Part shown: piece after piece, positions 9,301 to 18,727 of the stretch
Numbering within the stretch: position 1 is the first letter of the stretch
Layout: the number at the start of each line of letters is the position of its first letter
Origin: Streptococcus gallinaceus
GTDB taxonomy: Bacteria; Bacillota; Bacilli; Lactobacillales; Streptococcaceae
Length of the DNA stretch: 64,000 bases
Direction: 5' to 3'
Assembly (NCBI RefSeq): GCF_024170225.1
Contig: NZ_JALJXU010000004.1
Coordinates: forward strand, 62,001 to 126,000
Position numbers and translations under genes: made by a program
The notes under the pieces: model-generated
Told to the model about the DNA's origin: nothing
The model's database searches: none
The model's input: the letters and a program-made list of their open reading frames with translations, nothing else

Positions 9301-11418
9301 TTATTCTTTTAATGTAAGGGTGGTAGCCTGATCTCCTGTTTTGAAGTTGCTGTAATCGCTTTTCCATGCAACATTGCCATTGCTATCTTTCTTGACAAAT
9401 TGATATTGAATGTCTGTGTTGCTTGGAAGGCTAACATCGTAGAACCAATTAGGGTAACTTGCTATTGATTGTGTTTGGTTAAAGAGAGGCCCAATTGCTT
9501 TGTTGACGTCTCCGCCACCTAATTCAGGAACATTTCCGACTAGGTATAGCTGTTCTCCCCATGATGTTGAGAAGTTATTGATTTTCAAACGTACAGGAAC
9601 TTGTTTGCCAGACAACACTTCAAAGTTTGCGAAAGCATTGCTGCGTGTACCTGCACTAGTTGTTGCTGAAATAGCATAAGAACCAGCTGTTAGTTGAGGA
9701 ATTTTCACCTTGATTAAAGTATTGTTCCACTCAAGAACTTGTGTGTTAGTATCATTGAAGGATACAGTTCCAGCTTTTGTACCAAAACCTTGTCCGGTTA
9801 ATACGATTGTATTGCCAGGTAAGCCCATTGAGGTGTCTACATCGGATAAGTTCAATTCTTGTCCTTTACCTTCAAAGGTCCAGACTGCAACTTCACCAGG
9901 AGATAATTCAAAGTCTTGGATAGCTCCAGATGAAGAAACGACTAATTCGGAACCGCCTAAGATGCCATCCAATTTATCTGAGTATTTTCCATCTGGTAAA
10001 TCCGTATGTGCGCCTGTAACTTGGTAAGAACGAGATTGGTTTTTATTGACAGCTACCAAAGCAACGTGGTCACCGAATTTTCTCTCGAAAACAAGGACAT
10101 CTTGGTTAATCCAACGTTCTTGTGTATTTCCGTAAGCCAGACCTTGATTGCTTTTGCGGAGTGGCGCTAACTTACTGATGACTTGGTAAGCTAGCGAATT
10201 TTGATCAAAGCTAGTCATGTCCCCACGGTTAGCTGGGTCATCCTCGCCTTGTGCGTACTGCTCACTACCGTAGTAAAGATTTGGAACACCTCTTGAGGTC
10301 AGCAAGAGAGCATAAGCTTGATGTACAGCTATTTGATTCCCGTTAACTATAGTTGAAAAACGCTTCATATCGTGATTATCGATGAATGTAACTTGGTCAC
10401 TGACCTCTTCGTAATCGTTCTCTGTTGCTTTCAATACGTTATAGAAATCTCCCATTGAAGCTGAAAGATTAGTATACAAATTTCGAACGGCATTTGCAAA
10501 TCGAAAGTCGAGTAGACTCATACCACTAGTATTAGCAAACTGTGACATTGCTGGGTCATTGTCAGTTCCTCCGACAAACCATTCACCAAAAGCAAACACA
10601 TTATGCTTTTCATAGATGCTGCTCAACCAGTTTTTTTGCCAACCAAGAGACATATGTTTAACAGCATCTACTCGAATACCATCCACTCCCATGTCTAACC
10701 ACAATTGAATAGCATCCTTCATATAGTTATCAATTGTTGGATTGAGATTATTCAAGTCTGCGAGGCCATATAGGCTGTGATAAATTCCATTTTCTAAATC
10801 AGGTTTGTCTGACCAAGATTCATGATTGAAGATGTTTTCGCTGTCGCTACTAAATTTCCCTACTAATTTCCCATCTCGGTAAAGTGCACCATCTTCTGGA
10901 AATGTAAATCCTTGATATTCAGCAGTTGATGTGTGGTTAGGTGCAAAATCGATGACGATTTTGATACCATTTTGGTGTGCCACAGCCACTAATTCTTTGA
11001 AATCTTCCATGCTACCAAAGTGTTGGTTTGTACGGAAAAAATCTTTAGCCCAATAACCATGGTAAGCAGCACTTTTTGAAGATGGGTCAATAACTTCAAT
11101 ATTTTCTACAGGTGAAGAAATCCAGATTGCTGAAATTCCCATTTTGGTCAAATAGCCATCTTTGATTTTTGAGATAATTCCCTGCCAGTCACCTCCGTGA
11201 TATTTACGAGGGTCAGCCTTATCGAATAATTCTCCTTGTGCATTGTTGCTAGTATCGCCATCAGCAAATCGATCTGTGACAATTTGGTAGATAGAATCGG
11301 TTGAGAAGTCTGCTTTATTTGTGACTGCATTTGCTTCATCAGCTTGTACAGTGCTAAATAGAGTAGATAGTGCAATAGTCGCTAAGGTAGGGATGATATA
11401 TTTCTTGTTCTTTTTCAT
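9301..11418 (-). CDS. amyA: secreted cyclomaltodextrin glucanotransferase-like GH13 enzyme
   Basis: Extracellular alpha-glucan-acting enzyme with CGTase architecture. A signal peptide spans about 1-26 (cleavage after VQA). The GH13 barrel with domains B and C covers about 35-510, an IPT/TIG domain about 515-600, and a CBM20 starch-binding domain about 605-705. The nucleophile is D251 (DGIRVDAVKH), the acid/base E279 (FGEWF) and the third acid D350 (IDNHD). Y217 in SLYGLADLN sits where CGTases carry the aromatic residue that favours cyclisation, and GMSLLDFRF is also CGTase-like. There is no wall-anchor motif, so it is released. It lies 12 bases after amyB, with AGGAG nine bases before the ATG. 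A plain alpha-amylase is possible but less likely. The symbol follows the S. pyogenes equivalent. Confidence 0.88.
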   Translation of the reverse strand: MKKNKKYIIPTLATIALSTLFSTVQADEANAVTNKADFSTDSIYQIVTDRFADGDTSNNAQGELFDKADPRKYHGGDWQGIISKIKDGYLTKMGISAIWISSPVENIEVIDPSSKSAAYHGYWAKDFFRTNQHFGSMEDFKELVAVAHQNGIKIVIDFAPNHTSTAEYQGFTFPEDGALYRDGKLVGKFSSDSENIFNHESWSDKPDLENGIYHSLYGLADLNNLNPTIDNYMKDAIQLWLDMGVDGIRVDAVKHMSLGWQKNWLSSIYEKHNVFAFGEWFVGGTDNDPAMSQFANTSGMSLLDFRFANAVRNLYTNLSASMGDFYNVLKATENDYEEVSDQVTFIDNHDMKRFSTIVNGNQIAVHQAYALLLTSRGVPNLYYGSEQYAQGEDDPANRGDMTSFDQNSLAYQVISKLAPLRKSNQGLAYGNTQERWINQDVLVFERKFGDHVALVAVNKNQSRSYQVTGAHTDLPDGKYSDKLDGILGGSELVVSSSGAIQDFELSPGEVAVWTFEGKGQELNLSDVDTSMGLPGNTIVLTGQGFGTKAGTVSFNDTNTQVLEWNNTLIKVKIPQLTAGSYAISATTSAGTRSNAFANFEVLSGKQVPVRLKINNFSTSWGEQLYLVGNVPELGGGDVNKAIGPLFNQTQSIASYPNWFYDVSLPSNTDIQYQFVKKDSNGNVAWKSDYSNFKTGDQATTLTLKE

Positions 11419-11430
11419 AGTTATTTTCTC

Positions 11431-13155
11431 CTAGAGAGGTGATAAGTGTATTAAGAAACCATTTTTCTTTAACTTATTGTTAGAGAAACCATTTTCGACA
11501 ATTACATTTTCTACATAGGCATCTGCCTCCTCCCCATTATTTATGAGTAGTTCTAAGGTGTAATCCTTAGAACTACGTTTGAGCGACAGGAGATTGTTGG
11601 TAGCAGTGATTGCTATATCTCCATTTTGGATAAGGCTATTTTGTTTCAAGGCGATAATCTGCTTCATTTTTGATAGCAATTCGTGGTTCCAGCTGGTCTC
11701 ATCCCAATTAAATCCTCTACGGCAGTCAGGGTCATATCCCCCTTCCATTCCTAATTCAGTACCGTAATAGAGGCAGGGGATCCCTGTAAAAGTAAAGAGA
11801 AGGGCTGTAGCAGCTAGCAGTTTATCAACTGATTTGTTAACTTGTGTAAAGAAGCGGTGTGTATCATGTGAGTCTAAGAGATTGAGATTCATGCGATTGA
11901 CTGCATCAGTATTTCTCATGAGAATGTGATTCAGTCGTTCTGCCATGTCTTGAGAAGATAGGTTATCGTTTGCAAAATAATCTAAGCAAGCTTTGGTGAA
12001 TGCGTAATTCATAATGCTATCATATTGGTCACCTTGTAGATACGGGTAAGCATCATGCCAATTTTCACCAATAATAATGAGGTTTGGATTGATTGCTTTG
12101 ACAGTTTTTCTAAATTGTTTCCAAAAATCGTGCGAAACTTCATCCGATACATCTAGGCGCCATCCGTCTAATTGGAATTCTTGTGTCCAATAGCGTGTGA
12201 TTTCTAGTAGATAATCTTGAACTTTGGGGTTGGAAGTGTTTAATTTAGGCATTTGCGCCACCGCTCCAAATGTTTCATAATTGAGATTCTCTTGGTCTAC
12301 GTGGTCGCCGTGAACCATGAACCAATCAAAGTAGACAGATTCGTTCCCTTTAGAAAGGACATCCTGAAACTCTGGTAGCAAATCACTACTATGGTTGAAG
12401 ACAGCATCCAATACAATTTTCATATCTAAGTCATGTAAGTCGTCAATTAGTTGTTTCAAACTGAATTTGCTACCAAAATGTTTGTCTACACTATAGTAAT
12501 CGTTGATATCATATTTGTGATTGCTGTTGGATTGGAAGATAGGTGTCAAATAAACTGTATTAACCCCTAATTCTTTGAGGTAGGATAATTTTTGACGAAT
12601 CCCTTCCAAATCCCCACCAGCCAAGCTAGTTGGCAATGGTTTATCTGTCCAAGCCATATTGATATATGCGTCATCTTTCTCCATATCTCCGCGGGAAAAG
12701 CGGTCAACAAAGATTTGATAAAAGACGGCACTATCTGCCCAATCCACTACTTGATGGACGTCAACTGGATTGATGTAAGGCATTTGGAAAAAGTCATAAA
12801 AAGCATAATTAAAGTCATAGGTCTCTGTGATACCACTTTCACTAAAATAGTAGGTTTTTCCGTCCTCTTCAAACCTAAACACATAAGCTAAACGTAAATC
12901 GCTCAAGGTTAATTTTACTTCATAATAGGCATGGAGATGATCTATGTATTTGAGTGTAAGTTTTTTTTCTTTTTGTTCAAGATGGTAATGGTATTTGTTG
13001 CCGTAAACGAGAGAAAAATGAAGATGCTTGTCTTCTTTAGCGACTCGTAAACGAATGACTAATTCGTAGTCGGAAGTTGCAAAACAATATCTAGAGTCTG
13101 GAATATGTAAAAATCCTGCTTTGTTCATAGTAGCCTTTCTTTTGAGTCTGTTCAA
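11431..13155 (-). CDS. amyB: intracellular GH13 neopullulanase / cyclomaltodextrinase-like enzyme
   Basis: GH13 enzyme without a signal peptide, with an N-terminal beta domain (about 1-125) and a barrel. FYQIFVDRFSRGD, LDGWRLDVSDE (nucleophile Asp), IIGENWHD (acid/base Glu) and LDSHDTHR (third Asp) are visible. The layout resembles the neopullulanase/cyclomaltodextrinase/maltogenic amylase group, which opens cyclodextrins, fitting a partner for the secreted CGTase-like enzyme. The start is probably TTG at 13155, because AGGAG lies eight bases upstream; the ATG ten codons in (13128) has only AAAGG. The ribosome site is inside a strong hairpin (see separate entry). The exact specificity is not decided by sequence. 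Confidence 0.85.
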   Translation of the reverse strand: MNRLKRKATMNKAGFLHIPDSRYCFATSDYELVIRLRVAKEDKHLHFSLVYGNKYHYHLEQKEKKLTLKYIDHLHAYYEVKLTLSDLRLAYVFRFEEDGKTYYFSESGITETYDFNYAFYDFFQMPYINPVDVHQVVDWADSAVFYQIFVDRFSRGDMEKDDAYINMAWTDKPLPTSLAGGDLEGIRQKLSYLKELGVNTVYLTPIFQSNSNHKYDINDYYSVDKHFGSKFSLKQLIDDLHDLDMKIVLDAVFNHSSDLLPEFQDVLSKGNESVYFDWFMVHGDHVDQENLNYETFGAVAQMPKLNTSNPKVQDYLLEITRYWTQEFQLDGWRLDVSDEVSHDFWKQFRKTVKAINPNLIIIGENWHDAYPYLQGDQYDSIMNYAFTKACLDYFANDNLSSQDMAERLNHILMRNTDAVNRMNLNLLDSHDTHRFFTQVNKSVDKLLAATALLFTFTGIPCLYYGTELGMEGGYDPDCRRGFNWDETSWNHELLSKMKQIIALKQNSLIQNGDIAITATNNLLSLKRSSKDYTLELLINNGEEADAYVENVIVENGFSNNKLKKNGFLIHLSPL

Positions 13156-13157
13156 TC

Positions 13158-13197
13158 TTTTCTCTCCTAACCAAGGTAGTTTAGCAAGGAGAGAAAA
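13158..13197 (-). promoter_or_regulatory. hairpin sequestering the amyB ribosome-binding site
   Basis: On the transcribed strand TTTTCTCTCCT (13197-13187) is a perfect 11-base complement of AGGAGAGAAAA (13168-13158), with an 18-base loop. The second arm contains the AGGAG used by amyB. The first arm shares its T run with the upstream terminator-like stem. Confidence 0.65.
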
Positions 13198-13224
13198 AAC
13201 TGAACAGAAATAGATCTGAATCAG
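13193..13224 (-). terminator. partial terminator between malX and amyB
   Basis: Imperfect stem CTGATTCAGA / TCTGTTCAG followed by TTTTTTC on the minus strand. It would leave a malX-only transcript in excess over the downstream genes, as is common for solute-binding proteins. Confidence 0.5.
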
Positions 13225-13278
13225 CTTTTTCTTTGTTGGTAATACAGAACACTTGACTAGTGTGATATCTGTACTAAC

Positions 13279-14526
13279 CTATTGAGCATATTTTTGTTCA
13301 ATCGTTTCTTTAATAGTTTTTGTTGCTTCCTTGGCAGCGTCTTTAGCAGCTTTCTTTCCTGAAGCCACATCAAAGAACATTGTAGCTGCAGGATTCCATA
13401 CTTCCGCCATTTCAGGAATGTTTGGCATTGGTTGAGCATCGGCAAATTGTGCGATAACCGCTGAAGTCAATTCGTTACCTTTTTCTGAAGCGTAAGTGCG
13501 AGCAAGTGTGTTTGCTGGAATTTCTTGAGTATTGTCGTAGAAGGCTTTTTGATTATCTTCGCTTGTTACGTAGTCAAGGAATTTTTGAGCAACTTTCATG
13601 TTTTTGCTGTAGTTTGAAACAACCCAAGCTTTACCACCACCAAATGCTTTATATTTACCGCCATTGGCAAGTGTTGGAATAGTTGCTACTCCATAATTGA
13701 CACCAGCTTCTTTCAATGCACTGGCTGCCCAAGGTCCGTCGATAATCGCAGCTGTCTTACCTTTTGTAAATTGTTCATTGATGAAGTCACCTGCTTTAGT
13801 AGTATCTTGCATACCTTGAGGCCACATATCATACCAAGTTTTAGCGTATTCAAGTCCTTTGACAGCCCCTTCATTGCCAAGGCCGATATCTTTAGGATCC
13901 GTACCATCTTTACCAAAGACATAGCCATCATAACCAGCTAACAGGCCATAAGCATAATAGAAGTTTGTCCAGTTAGCAAGGAAACCAGTTGCCTTGCCAT
14001 CTTCACCCGCAAATGCATATTTTGAATCTTTTTGAAGAGCTTCTAACTCAGCAAATGTTTTTGGAGCTTCTTTGATGAGGTCTTTATTGTAGTAAAGAAC
14101 AAGCGTTTCGATAACAGCCGGCGCTCCGTAGACTTTGCCATTTAAAGTTACTAAGCTTTGAGTTGTTTTATCAAATTGATCTTTGTTGTTGAGTGATACT
14201 TCAGCAATTTGTCCATCTGAACCAAGTCCTCCAACGCGGTCGTAAGGAGCGACAAAGATATCCGGAGCTCCACCAGTTGGTCCATCAGTAGGTAATTTAT
14301 CCAGAGTGTCAATCATACCCTCTTCTTTTACTTTGATGGTTACGCCATTGTCTTTTTCAAATTTCCCTTTAATACTCTTGATGTAATCAACGTATCCCTT
14401 GTCAACAGAAACTGTCAGAGTCTTAGAATCTGACTCAGCCTTTTTATCAGAAGAATTACCACATGCAGCAAGAGTTGCTACAGAAGCAAGAGATAGAGTG
14501 CCGACAGTCAATTTTTTCCAATTCAT
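13279..14526 (-). CDS. malX: maltose/maltodextrin-binding lipoprotein MalX
   Basis: Solute-binding lipoprotein of the maltodextrin ABC transporter, 415 aa. The lipobox TLAACGN (Cys near residue 23) follows a short hydrophobic signal, so it is anchored on the outer face of the membrane. The family 1 binding-protein fold is recognisable (DIFVAPYDRVGGLG, AAIIDGPWAASALKEAG). The frame stays open upstream, but AGGAGG seven bases before ATG 14526 fixes the start. It is the first gene of malX-amyB-amyA-malC-malD, with its own promoter carrying MalR- and cre-like sites. It delivers linear and perhaps cyclic dextrins to MalCD. Confidence 0.95.
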   Translation of the reverse strand: MNWKKLTVGTLSLASVATLAACGNSSDKKAESDSKTLTVSVDKGYVDYIKSIKGKFEKDNGVTIKVKEEGMIDTLDKLPTDGPTGGAPDIFVAPYDRVGGLGSDGQIAEVSLNNKDQFDKTTQSLVTLNGKVYGAPAVIETLVLYYNKDLIKEAPKTFAELEALQKDSKYAFAGEDGKATGFLANWTNFYYAYGLLAGYDGYVFGKDGTDPKDIGLGNEGAVKGLEYAKTWYDMWPQGMQDTTKAGDFINEQFTKGKTAAIIDGPWAASALKEAGVNYGVATIPTLANGGKYKAFGGGKAWVVSNYSKNMKVAQKFLDYVTSEDNQKAFYDNTQEIPANTLARTYASEKGNELTSAVIAQFADAQPMPNIPEMAEVWNPAATMFFDVASGKKAAKDAAKEATKTIKETIEQKYAQ

Positions 14527-14566
14527 AATTGGACCTCCTATTGTTGTTAGAAATGCTTGAGCGGTA

Positions 14567-14580
14567 GCGCAAACGTTTTC
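14567..14580 (-). promoter_or_regulatory. MalR-type operator downstream of the malX start site
   Basis: GCGCAAACGTTTTC lies just downstream of the malX -10 box and matches one half exactly of the perfect palindrome GCAAACGTTTGC found at the malQ promoter. Confidence 0.6.
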
Positions 14581-14593
14581 CTTATTCACTAGC

Positions 14594-14622
14594 AGTATAT
14601 CACAAACAGAAAACGCTTGCAA
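14594..14622 (-). promoter_or_regulatory. malX operon promoter with overlapping cre-like site
   Basis: TTGCAA (14617-14622) and TATACT (14594-14599) spaced 17 bases on the minus strand. AGAAAACGCTTGCA (14608-14621) overlaps the -35 box and matches the CcpA cre consensus at 13 of 14 positions, so catabolite repression is likely. Confidence 0.75.
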
Positions 14623-14746
14623 GTATTTTCTGGTGTTTTTGAGAATATTTTTTTAAAAACGATTTTTTAAAAAACATTGAAAAGGCAAAATAAAATAGAA
14701 GAAATGTTCTAAAAAATTATTAAATTTCAAAAATATCAATTTTTTC

Positions 14747-14775
14747 TTGCATTGTTAGCGCTAACAATGTATAAT
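14747..14775 (+). promoter_or_regulatory. malQ-malP promoter
   Basis: TTGCAT (14747-14752) and TATAAT (14770-14775) spaced 17 bases. The spacer is filled by a 20-base perfect palindrome, and a second palindrome sits at the expected transcription start. Confidence 0.8.
14750..14769. promoter_or_regulatory. perfect 20-bp operator palindrome inside the malQ promoter
   Basis: CATTGTTAGCGCTAACAATG is a perfect inverted repeat of LacI-family type with a central GC, lying exactly between the -35 and -10 boxes. Binding would block polymerase directly. MalR or another LacI-type protein such as CcpA is the likely ligand. Confidence 0.7.
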
Positions 14776-14783
14776 AGTCCTAA

Positions 14784-14795
14784 GCAAACGTTTGC
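14784..14795. promoter_or_regulatory. MalR operator at the malQ transcription start
   Basis: GCAAACGTTTGC is a perfect 12-bp palindrome located about +2 to +13 from the predicted malQ start. It is the same motif as at malX. Confidence 0.7.
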
Positions 14796-14835
14796 GCGTT
14801 TGGGGAATGATACTCATTGTGAGGTAAAACTATAT

Positions 14836-16347
14836 ATGAAAGAACGTCAAAGTGGTGTGCTCATGCACATTTCGTCTCTACCAGGTCGATATGGCATCGG
14901 TTCTATGGGGAAAGCTGCCTATGACTTTGTTGATTTTCTAGTACGAACAAAACAACGGTACTGGCAAATTTTACCGCTGGGTCCAACAAGTTATGGAGAT
15001 TCTCCATACCAATCATTTTCAGCCTTCGCAGGAAATACCAACTTTATTGATTTGGATTTCTTGGTGGAGCAGGGCTTGCTTACTGCAGAAGACTTGGATG
15101 GAGTTTTCTTTGGAGACAATCCTAGTCAGGTAGACTATGCTCAGTTGTTCCAAGTACGCCGTCCTATCTTGGAGAAAGCAGTTGTTCGTTTCAAAGAACA
15201 AGATGCACCAGCAGGCTACCAAGTTTTCTTAGAAGAACAAAAAGATTGGTTGGATACATTTGCTGAGTACATGGCTATCAAAGAGCATTTTGATTTGAAG
15301 GCTTGGACAGAATGGGAAGACGATGCGATTCGTTTGCGTCAACCGCAAGCCTTGGAAGACTATCGTGCTCGTTTGGCGGATGCCATTGACTACCACCGTG
15401 TGACACAGTACTTCTTCTTTAGCCAATGGCATGCTTTGAAAGCTTATGCAAATGAACACGGCATTGAATTTGTCGGAGATATGCCGATTTATATCGCTGC
15501 AGACTCTTCTGATATGTGGGCAAATCCACAATTCTTCAAGACAGACGAAGAAGGTCGTCCGAGTGTTGTTGCCGGCTGTCCACCAGATGGATTTTCTGCA
15601 GTTGGTCAACTTTGGGGCAATCCAATCTATGACTGGGATGCGATGAAAGCAGATGGCTTTACTTGGTGGGTTGCTCGTCTTCGTGAAAGCTTCAAAATCT
15701 ACGATATGGTTCGTATCGATCACTTCATCGGCTTTGCTTCTTTCTGGGAAATCCCTGCGGGAGAAGAAACAGCTGTTAACGGCTATCGTGTTGAGGCACC
15801 AGGTTTTGAACTCTTTGAAACCATCAAGGCTGAACTCGGCGATTTGAATATCATCGCAGAAGATCTTGGTTCTGTAACGGACAAGGTGATTGAATTGCGT
15901 GAAACAACAGGCTTCCCTGGTATGAAAGTCTTGCAATTTGCCTTTAATCCAAATGGAGACAGCATCGAAATGCCACATAACCATTGCAACAATGTGGTGG
16001 CCTACACAGGAACACACGATAACCACACGCTAAAAGGTTGGTATGAAGCTGAAATGGGACAAGAAGGACGTGACTTCCTTGACAAATACAGCAATCGTCG
16101 CCCAGACGAAACTGTTCGTCAAGCCATGTTCCGTATGCTCTTCTCATCTGTGGCCTTTATGGCAGTTATCACTATGCAGGACTTGCTAGACTTGGATGCA
16201 TCCACACGTATGAACTTGCCAAATACTCTAGGCGGCAACTGGGTATGGCGCATGACCGCAGACCAATTGACCCCAGCTATTGAAGCAGAATTGCTAGACT
16301 ATACAGAAACTTATCGTCGCGTCAATACAGAGGCGAAATTTCACTAA
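14836..16347 (+). CDS. malQ: 4-alpha-glucanotransferase (amylomaltase)
   Basis: GH77 enzyme that transfers glucan segments between maltodextrins, producing glucose and longer chains for phosphorylase. The frame is open further upstream, but those codons run through the promoter and operators. The ATG at 14836 gives the conserved start MKERQSGVLMHISSLPG and has GAGG 11 bases upstream, rather far. Catalytic regions are visible: VRIDHFIGFASFWEIP (nucleophile Asp), IIAEDLGS (acid/base Glu) and THDNHT (third Asp). The protein is 503 aa, the usual length. It forms an operon with malP, 24 bases downstream, divergent from malX. Confidence 0.95.
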   Translation: MKERQSGVLMHISSLPGRYGIGSMGKAAYDFVDFLVRTKQRYWQILPLGPTSYGDSPYQSFSAFAGNTNFIDLDFLVEQGLLTAEDLDGVFFGDNPSQVDYAQLFQVRRPILEKAVVRFKEQDAPAGYQVFLEEQKDWLDTFAEYMAIKEHFDLKAWTEWEDDAIRLRQPQALEDYRARLADAIDYHRVTQYFFFSQWHALKAYANEHGIEFVGDMPIYIAADSSDMWANPQFFKTDEEGRPSVVAGCPPDGFSAVGQLWGNPIYDWDAMKADGFTWWVARLRESFKIYDMVRIDHFIGFASFWEIPAGEETAVNGYRVEAPGFELFETIKAELGDLNIIAEDLGSVTDKVIELRETTGFPGMKVLQFAFNPNGDSIEMPHNHCNNVVAYTGTHDNHTLKGWYEAEMGQEGRDFLDKYSNRRPDETVRQAMFRMLFSSVAFMAVITMQDLLDLDASTRMNLPNTLGGNWVWRMTADQLTPAIEAELLDYTETYRRVNTEAKFH

Positions 16348-16371
16348 AGATCAAGAAAAATGGAGAAAAAA

Positions 16372-18633
16372 ATGACACTTAATTTACAAGGATTTATTTC
16401 GGAAAAATACAATAAAACCATTCAAGAATGCGATAACCAAGAACTTTACTATGCTTTGTTGGAACTCAGCAAACAAACAAGTTCTGCAAAACCAACCAAT
16501 CAAGGCAAGAAAAAAGTTTATTACATTTCAGCTGAGTTTTTGATTGGTAAATTGTTGTCAAATAACTTAATTAACCTTGGACTTTACGATGAAGTGAAAG
16601 CTCAATTGACAGAAGCAGGTAAAGACCTGATTGAGATTGAAAGCATGGAATTAGAGCCATCTTTGGGAAATGGTGGTTTGGGTCGTTTGGCAGCTTGTTT
16701 CCTTGACTCAATTGCGACACTTGGCTTGAACGGTGACGGTGTTGGTCTCAACTACCACTTCGGTCTCTTCAAACAAGTTTTCCAAGACAACCAACAATTT
16801 ACAGAACCAAACGAATGGATTACGGACCACAGCTGGTTGACCAAATCAGCAGTTTCTTACCAAGTACCTTTCGCACATTTTAACTTGACTTCTACTCTTT
16901 ATGACATTGATGTACCAGGTTACAAAACAGCAACGAAAAACCGCCTACGTCTCTTTGATTTGGCCTCTGTAGATAGCAGCATTATTGGTCAAGGCATTGA
17001 CTTTGATAAGACAGATATCTTGAAGAACTTGACACTCTTCCTCTATCCAGATGACTCAGACCGTCAAGGAGAATTGCTCCGTATCTTCCAACAATACTTC
17101 ATGGTGTCAAATGCAGCTCAGCTCTTGATTGACGAAGCGATTGAAAAAGGCAGTAACCTTCATGATTTGGCAGACTACGCTGTCGTACAAATCAACGATA
17201 CTCACCCATCAATGGTGATTCCAGAACTTATCCGTCTCTTGACAGACCGTGGTATCGACTTTGATGAAGCTGTTTCAATCGTAAAATCAATGACTGCCTA
17301 CACAAACCACACAATCTTGGCAGAAGCATTGGAAAAATGGCCATTGGACTTCTTGCAAGAAGTTGTACCACACTTGGTACCAATCATTGAAGAATTGGAC
17401 CGTCGTGTGAAAGAAGAAGTATCAGATAGCTCAACTTATATCATTGACGAATCTGGTCGTGTGCACATGGCACATATGGATATTCACTATGGCTATTCAG
17501 TCAACGGTGTAGCAGCCCTCCATACAGAAATTCTTAAGTCTTCTGAGCTCAAGTCATTCTACGACCTTTATCCAGAAAAATTCAACAACAAAACAAACGG
17601 TATTACTTTCCGTCGTTGGCTCATGCACTGTAACCCAAGCTTGTCTCACTACTTGGATAGCTTACTCGGTACAGCTTACCATCGCGACGCAGCTCAATTG
17701 GAAGAATTCCTCAACTACAAAGAAGATGCTGCTGTTAAAGAAAAATTGGAATCAATCAAAACACACAACAAACGCAAATTGCAACGTTTCTTGAACCAAC
17801 ATCAAGGTGTGAACATCAATCCAAATTCTATCTTCGACATCCAAATCAAACGTCTTCATGAGTACAAACGCCAACAGATGAATGCCCTTTATGTGATTCA
17901 CAAGTATTTGGATATCAAGGCTGGCAACATCCCAGCTCGTCCATTGACCGTATTCTTTGGAGGAAAAGCAGCACCAGCTTACACCATTGCCCAAGACATC
18001 ATTCACTTGATTCTTTGCTTGTCTGAGTTGATTGCCAATGACCCACAAGTGGCACCACACTTGCAAGTCGTTATGGTTGAAAACTACAACGTAACCGCAG
18101 CAAGCTTCCTCATTCCAGCAGCAGATATTTCAGAGCAAATTTCACTTGCATCAAAAGAAGCATCTGGTACTGGTAACATGAAATTTATGCTTAATGGTGC
18201 CCTTACTTTGGGAACAGAAGACGGCGCTAACGTTGAAATCCATGAATTGGTTGGCGATGAAAACATCTATGTCTTCGGTCAAGATAGCCAAACAGTCATC
18301 GACTTGTATGATAACCAAGGTTATGTATCTCGTGATTTCTACGAAAAAGATGCGATCAAACCATTGGTAGACTTTATCGTGAGTGACGAAGTATTGGCCC
18401 TTGGAAATGCAGAACGTTTGGAACGCCTCCACAATGAGCTCATTGTCAAAGACTGGTTTATGACCCTCTTAGACTTGGAAGACTACATCGCTGTGAAAGA
18501 GCAAATGTTGGCAAACTACGAAGACCGTGATAGCTGGCTTGAAAAAGTTATTGTTAATATCGCGAAAGCAGGCTTCTTCTCATCTGACCGTACAATCGCT
18601 CAGTACAACGAAGACATCTGGAAACTTTCATAA
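16372..18633 (+). CDS. malP: maltodextrin/glycogen phosphorylase
   Basis: GT35 phosphorylase that releases glucose-1-phosphate from alpha-1,4-glucans with phosphate and pyridoxal phosphate. [18 protein letters not shown] contains the Lys that holds the cofactor, and [19 protein letters not shown] is the N-terminal family signature. An ATG at 16360 is in frame, but GGAG lies eight bases before the ATG at 16372, giving MTLNLQGF, which matches related proteins. The protein is 753 aa. It is the second gene of malQ-malP and ends at a strong terminator. With no glycogen synthesis genes nearby, the substrate is probably imported maltodextrin. Confidence 0.95.
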   Translation: MTLNLQGFISEKYNKTIQECDNQELYYALLELSKQTSSAKPTNQGKKKVYYISAEFLIGKLLSNNLINLGLYDEVKAQLTEAGKDLIEIESMELEPSLGNGGLGRLAACFLDSIATLGLNGDGVGLNYHFGLFKQVFQDNQQFTEPNEWITDHSWLTKSAVSYQVPFAHFNLTSTLYDIDVPGYKTATKNRLRLFDLASVDSSIIGQGIDFDKTDILKNLTLFLYPDDSDRQGELLRIFQQYFMVSNAAQLLIDEAIEKGSNLHDLADYAVVQINDTHPSMVIPELIRLLTDRGIDFDEAVSIVKSMTAYTNHTILAEALEKWPLDFLQEVVPHLVPIIEELDRRVKEEVSDSSTYIIDESGRVHMAHMDIHYGYSVNGVAALHTEILKSSELKSFYDLYPEKFNNKTNGITFRRWLMHCNPSLSHYLDSLLGTAYHRDAAQLEEFLNYKEDAAVKEKLESIKTHNKRKLQRFLNQHQGVNINPNSIFDIQIKRLHEYKRQQMNALYVIHKYLDIKAGNIPARPLTVFFGGKAAPAYTIAQDIIHLILCLSELIANDPQVAPHLQVVMVENYNVTAASFLIPAADISEQISLASKEASGTGNMKFMLNGALTLGTEDGANVEIHELVGDENIYVFGQDSQTVIDLYDNQGYVSRDFYEKDAIKPLVDFIVSDEVLALGNAERLERLHNELIVKDWFMTLLDLEDYIAVKEQMLANYEDRDSWLEKVIVNIAKAGFFSSDRTIAQYNEDIWKLS

Positions 18634-18640
18634 ATAGTAT

Positions 18641-18671
18641 AGAACCTAGGATTGAGTCCCAGGTTCTTTTT
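18641..18671 (+). terminator. malP terminator
   Basis: AGAACCTAGGA-ttgag-TCCCAGGTTCT stem followed by TTTT. It is nearly identical to the terminator at 40035-40067. Confidence 0.85.
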
Positions 18672-18675
18672 AGTG

Positions 18676-18704
18676 TTGACAATTTTCAGAGAAACGCTTA
18701 CAAT
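18676..18704 (+). promoter_or_regulatory. promoter of the 174-aa membrane protein gene
   Basis: TTGACA (18676-18681) and TACAAT (18699-18704) with a 17-base spacer, just after the malP terminator. Confidence 0.75.
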
Positions 18705-18727
18705 GTTTTATAAAAAGGAGGTGTCTT

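Noticed and set aside
15229-16026. 265-aa open frame on the minus strand
   Set aside because: Antisense to malQ, no ribosome site, and the composition mirrors the real gene.
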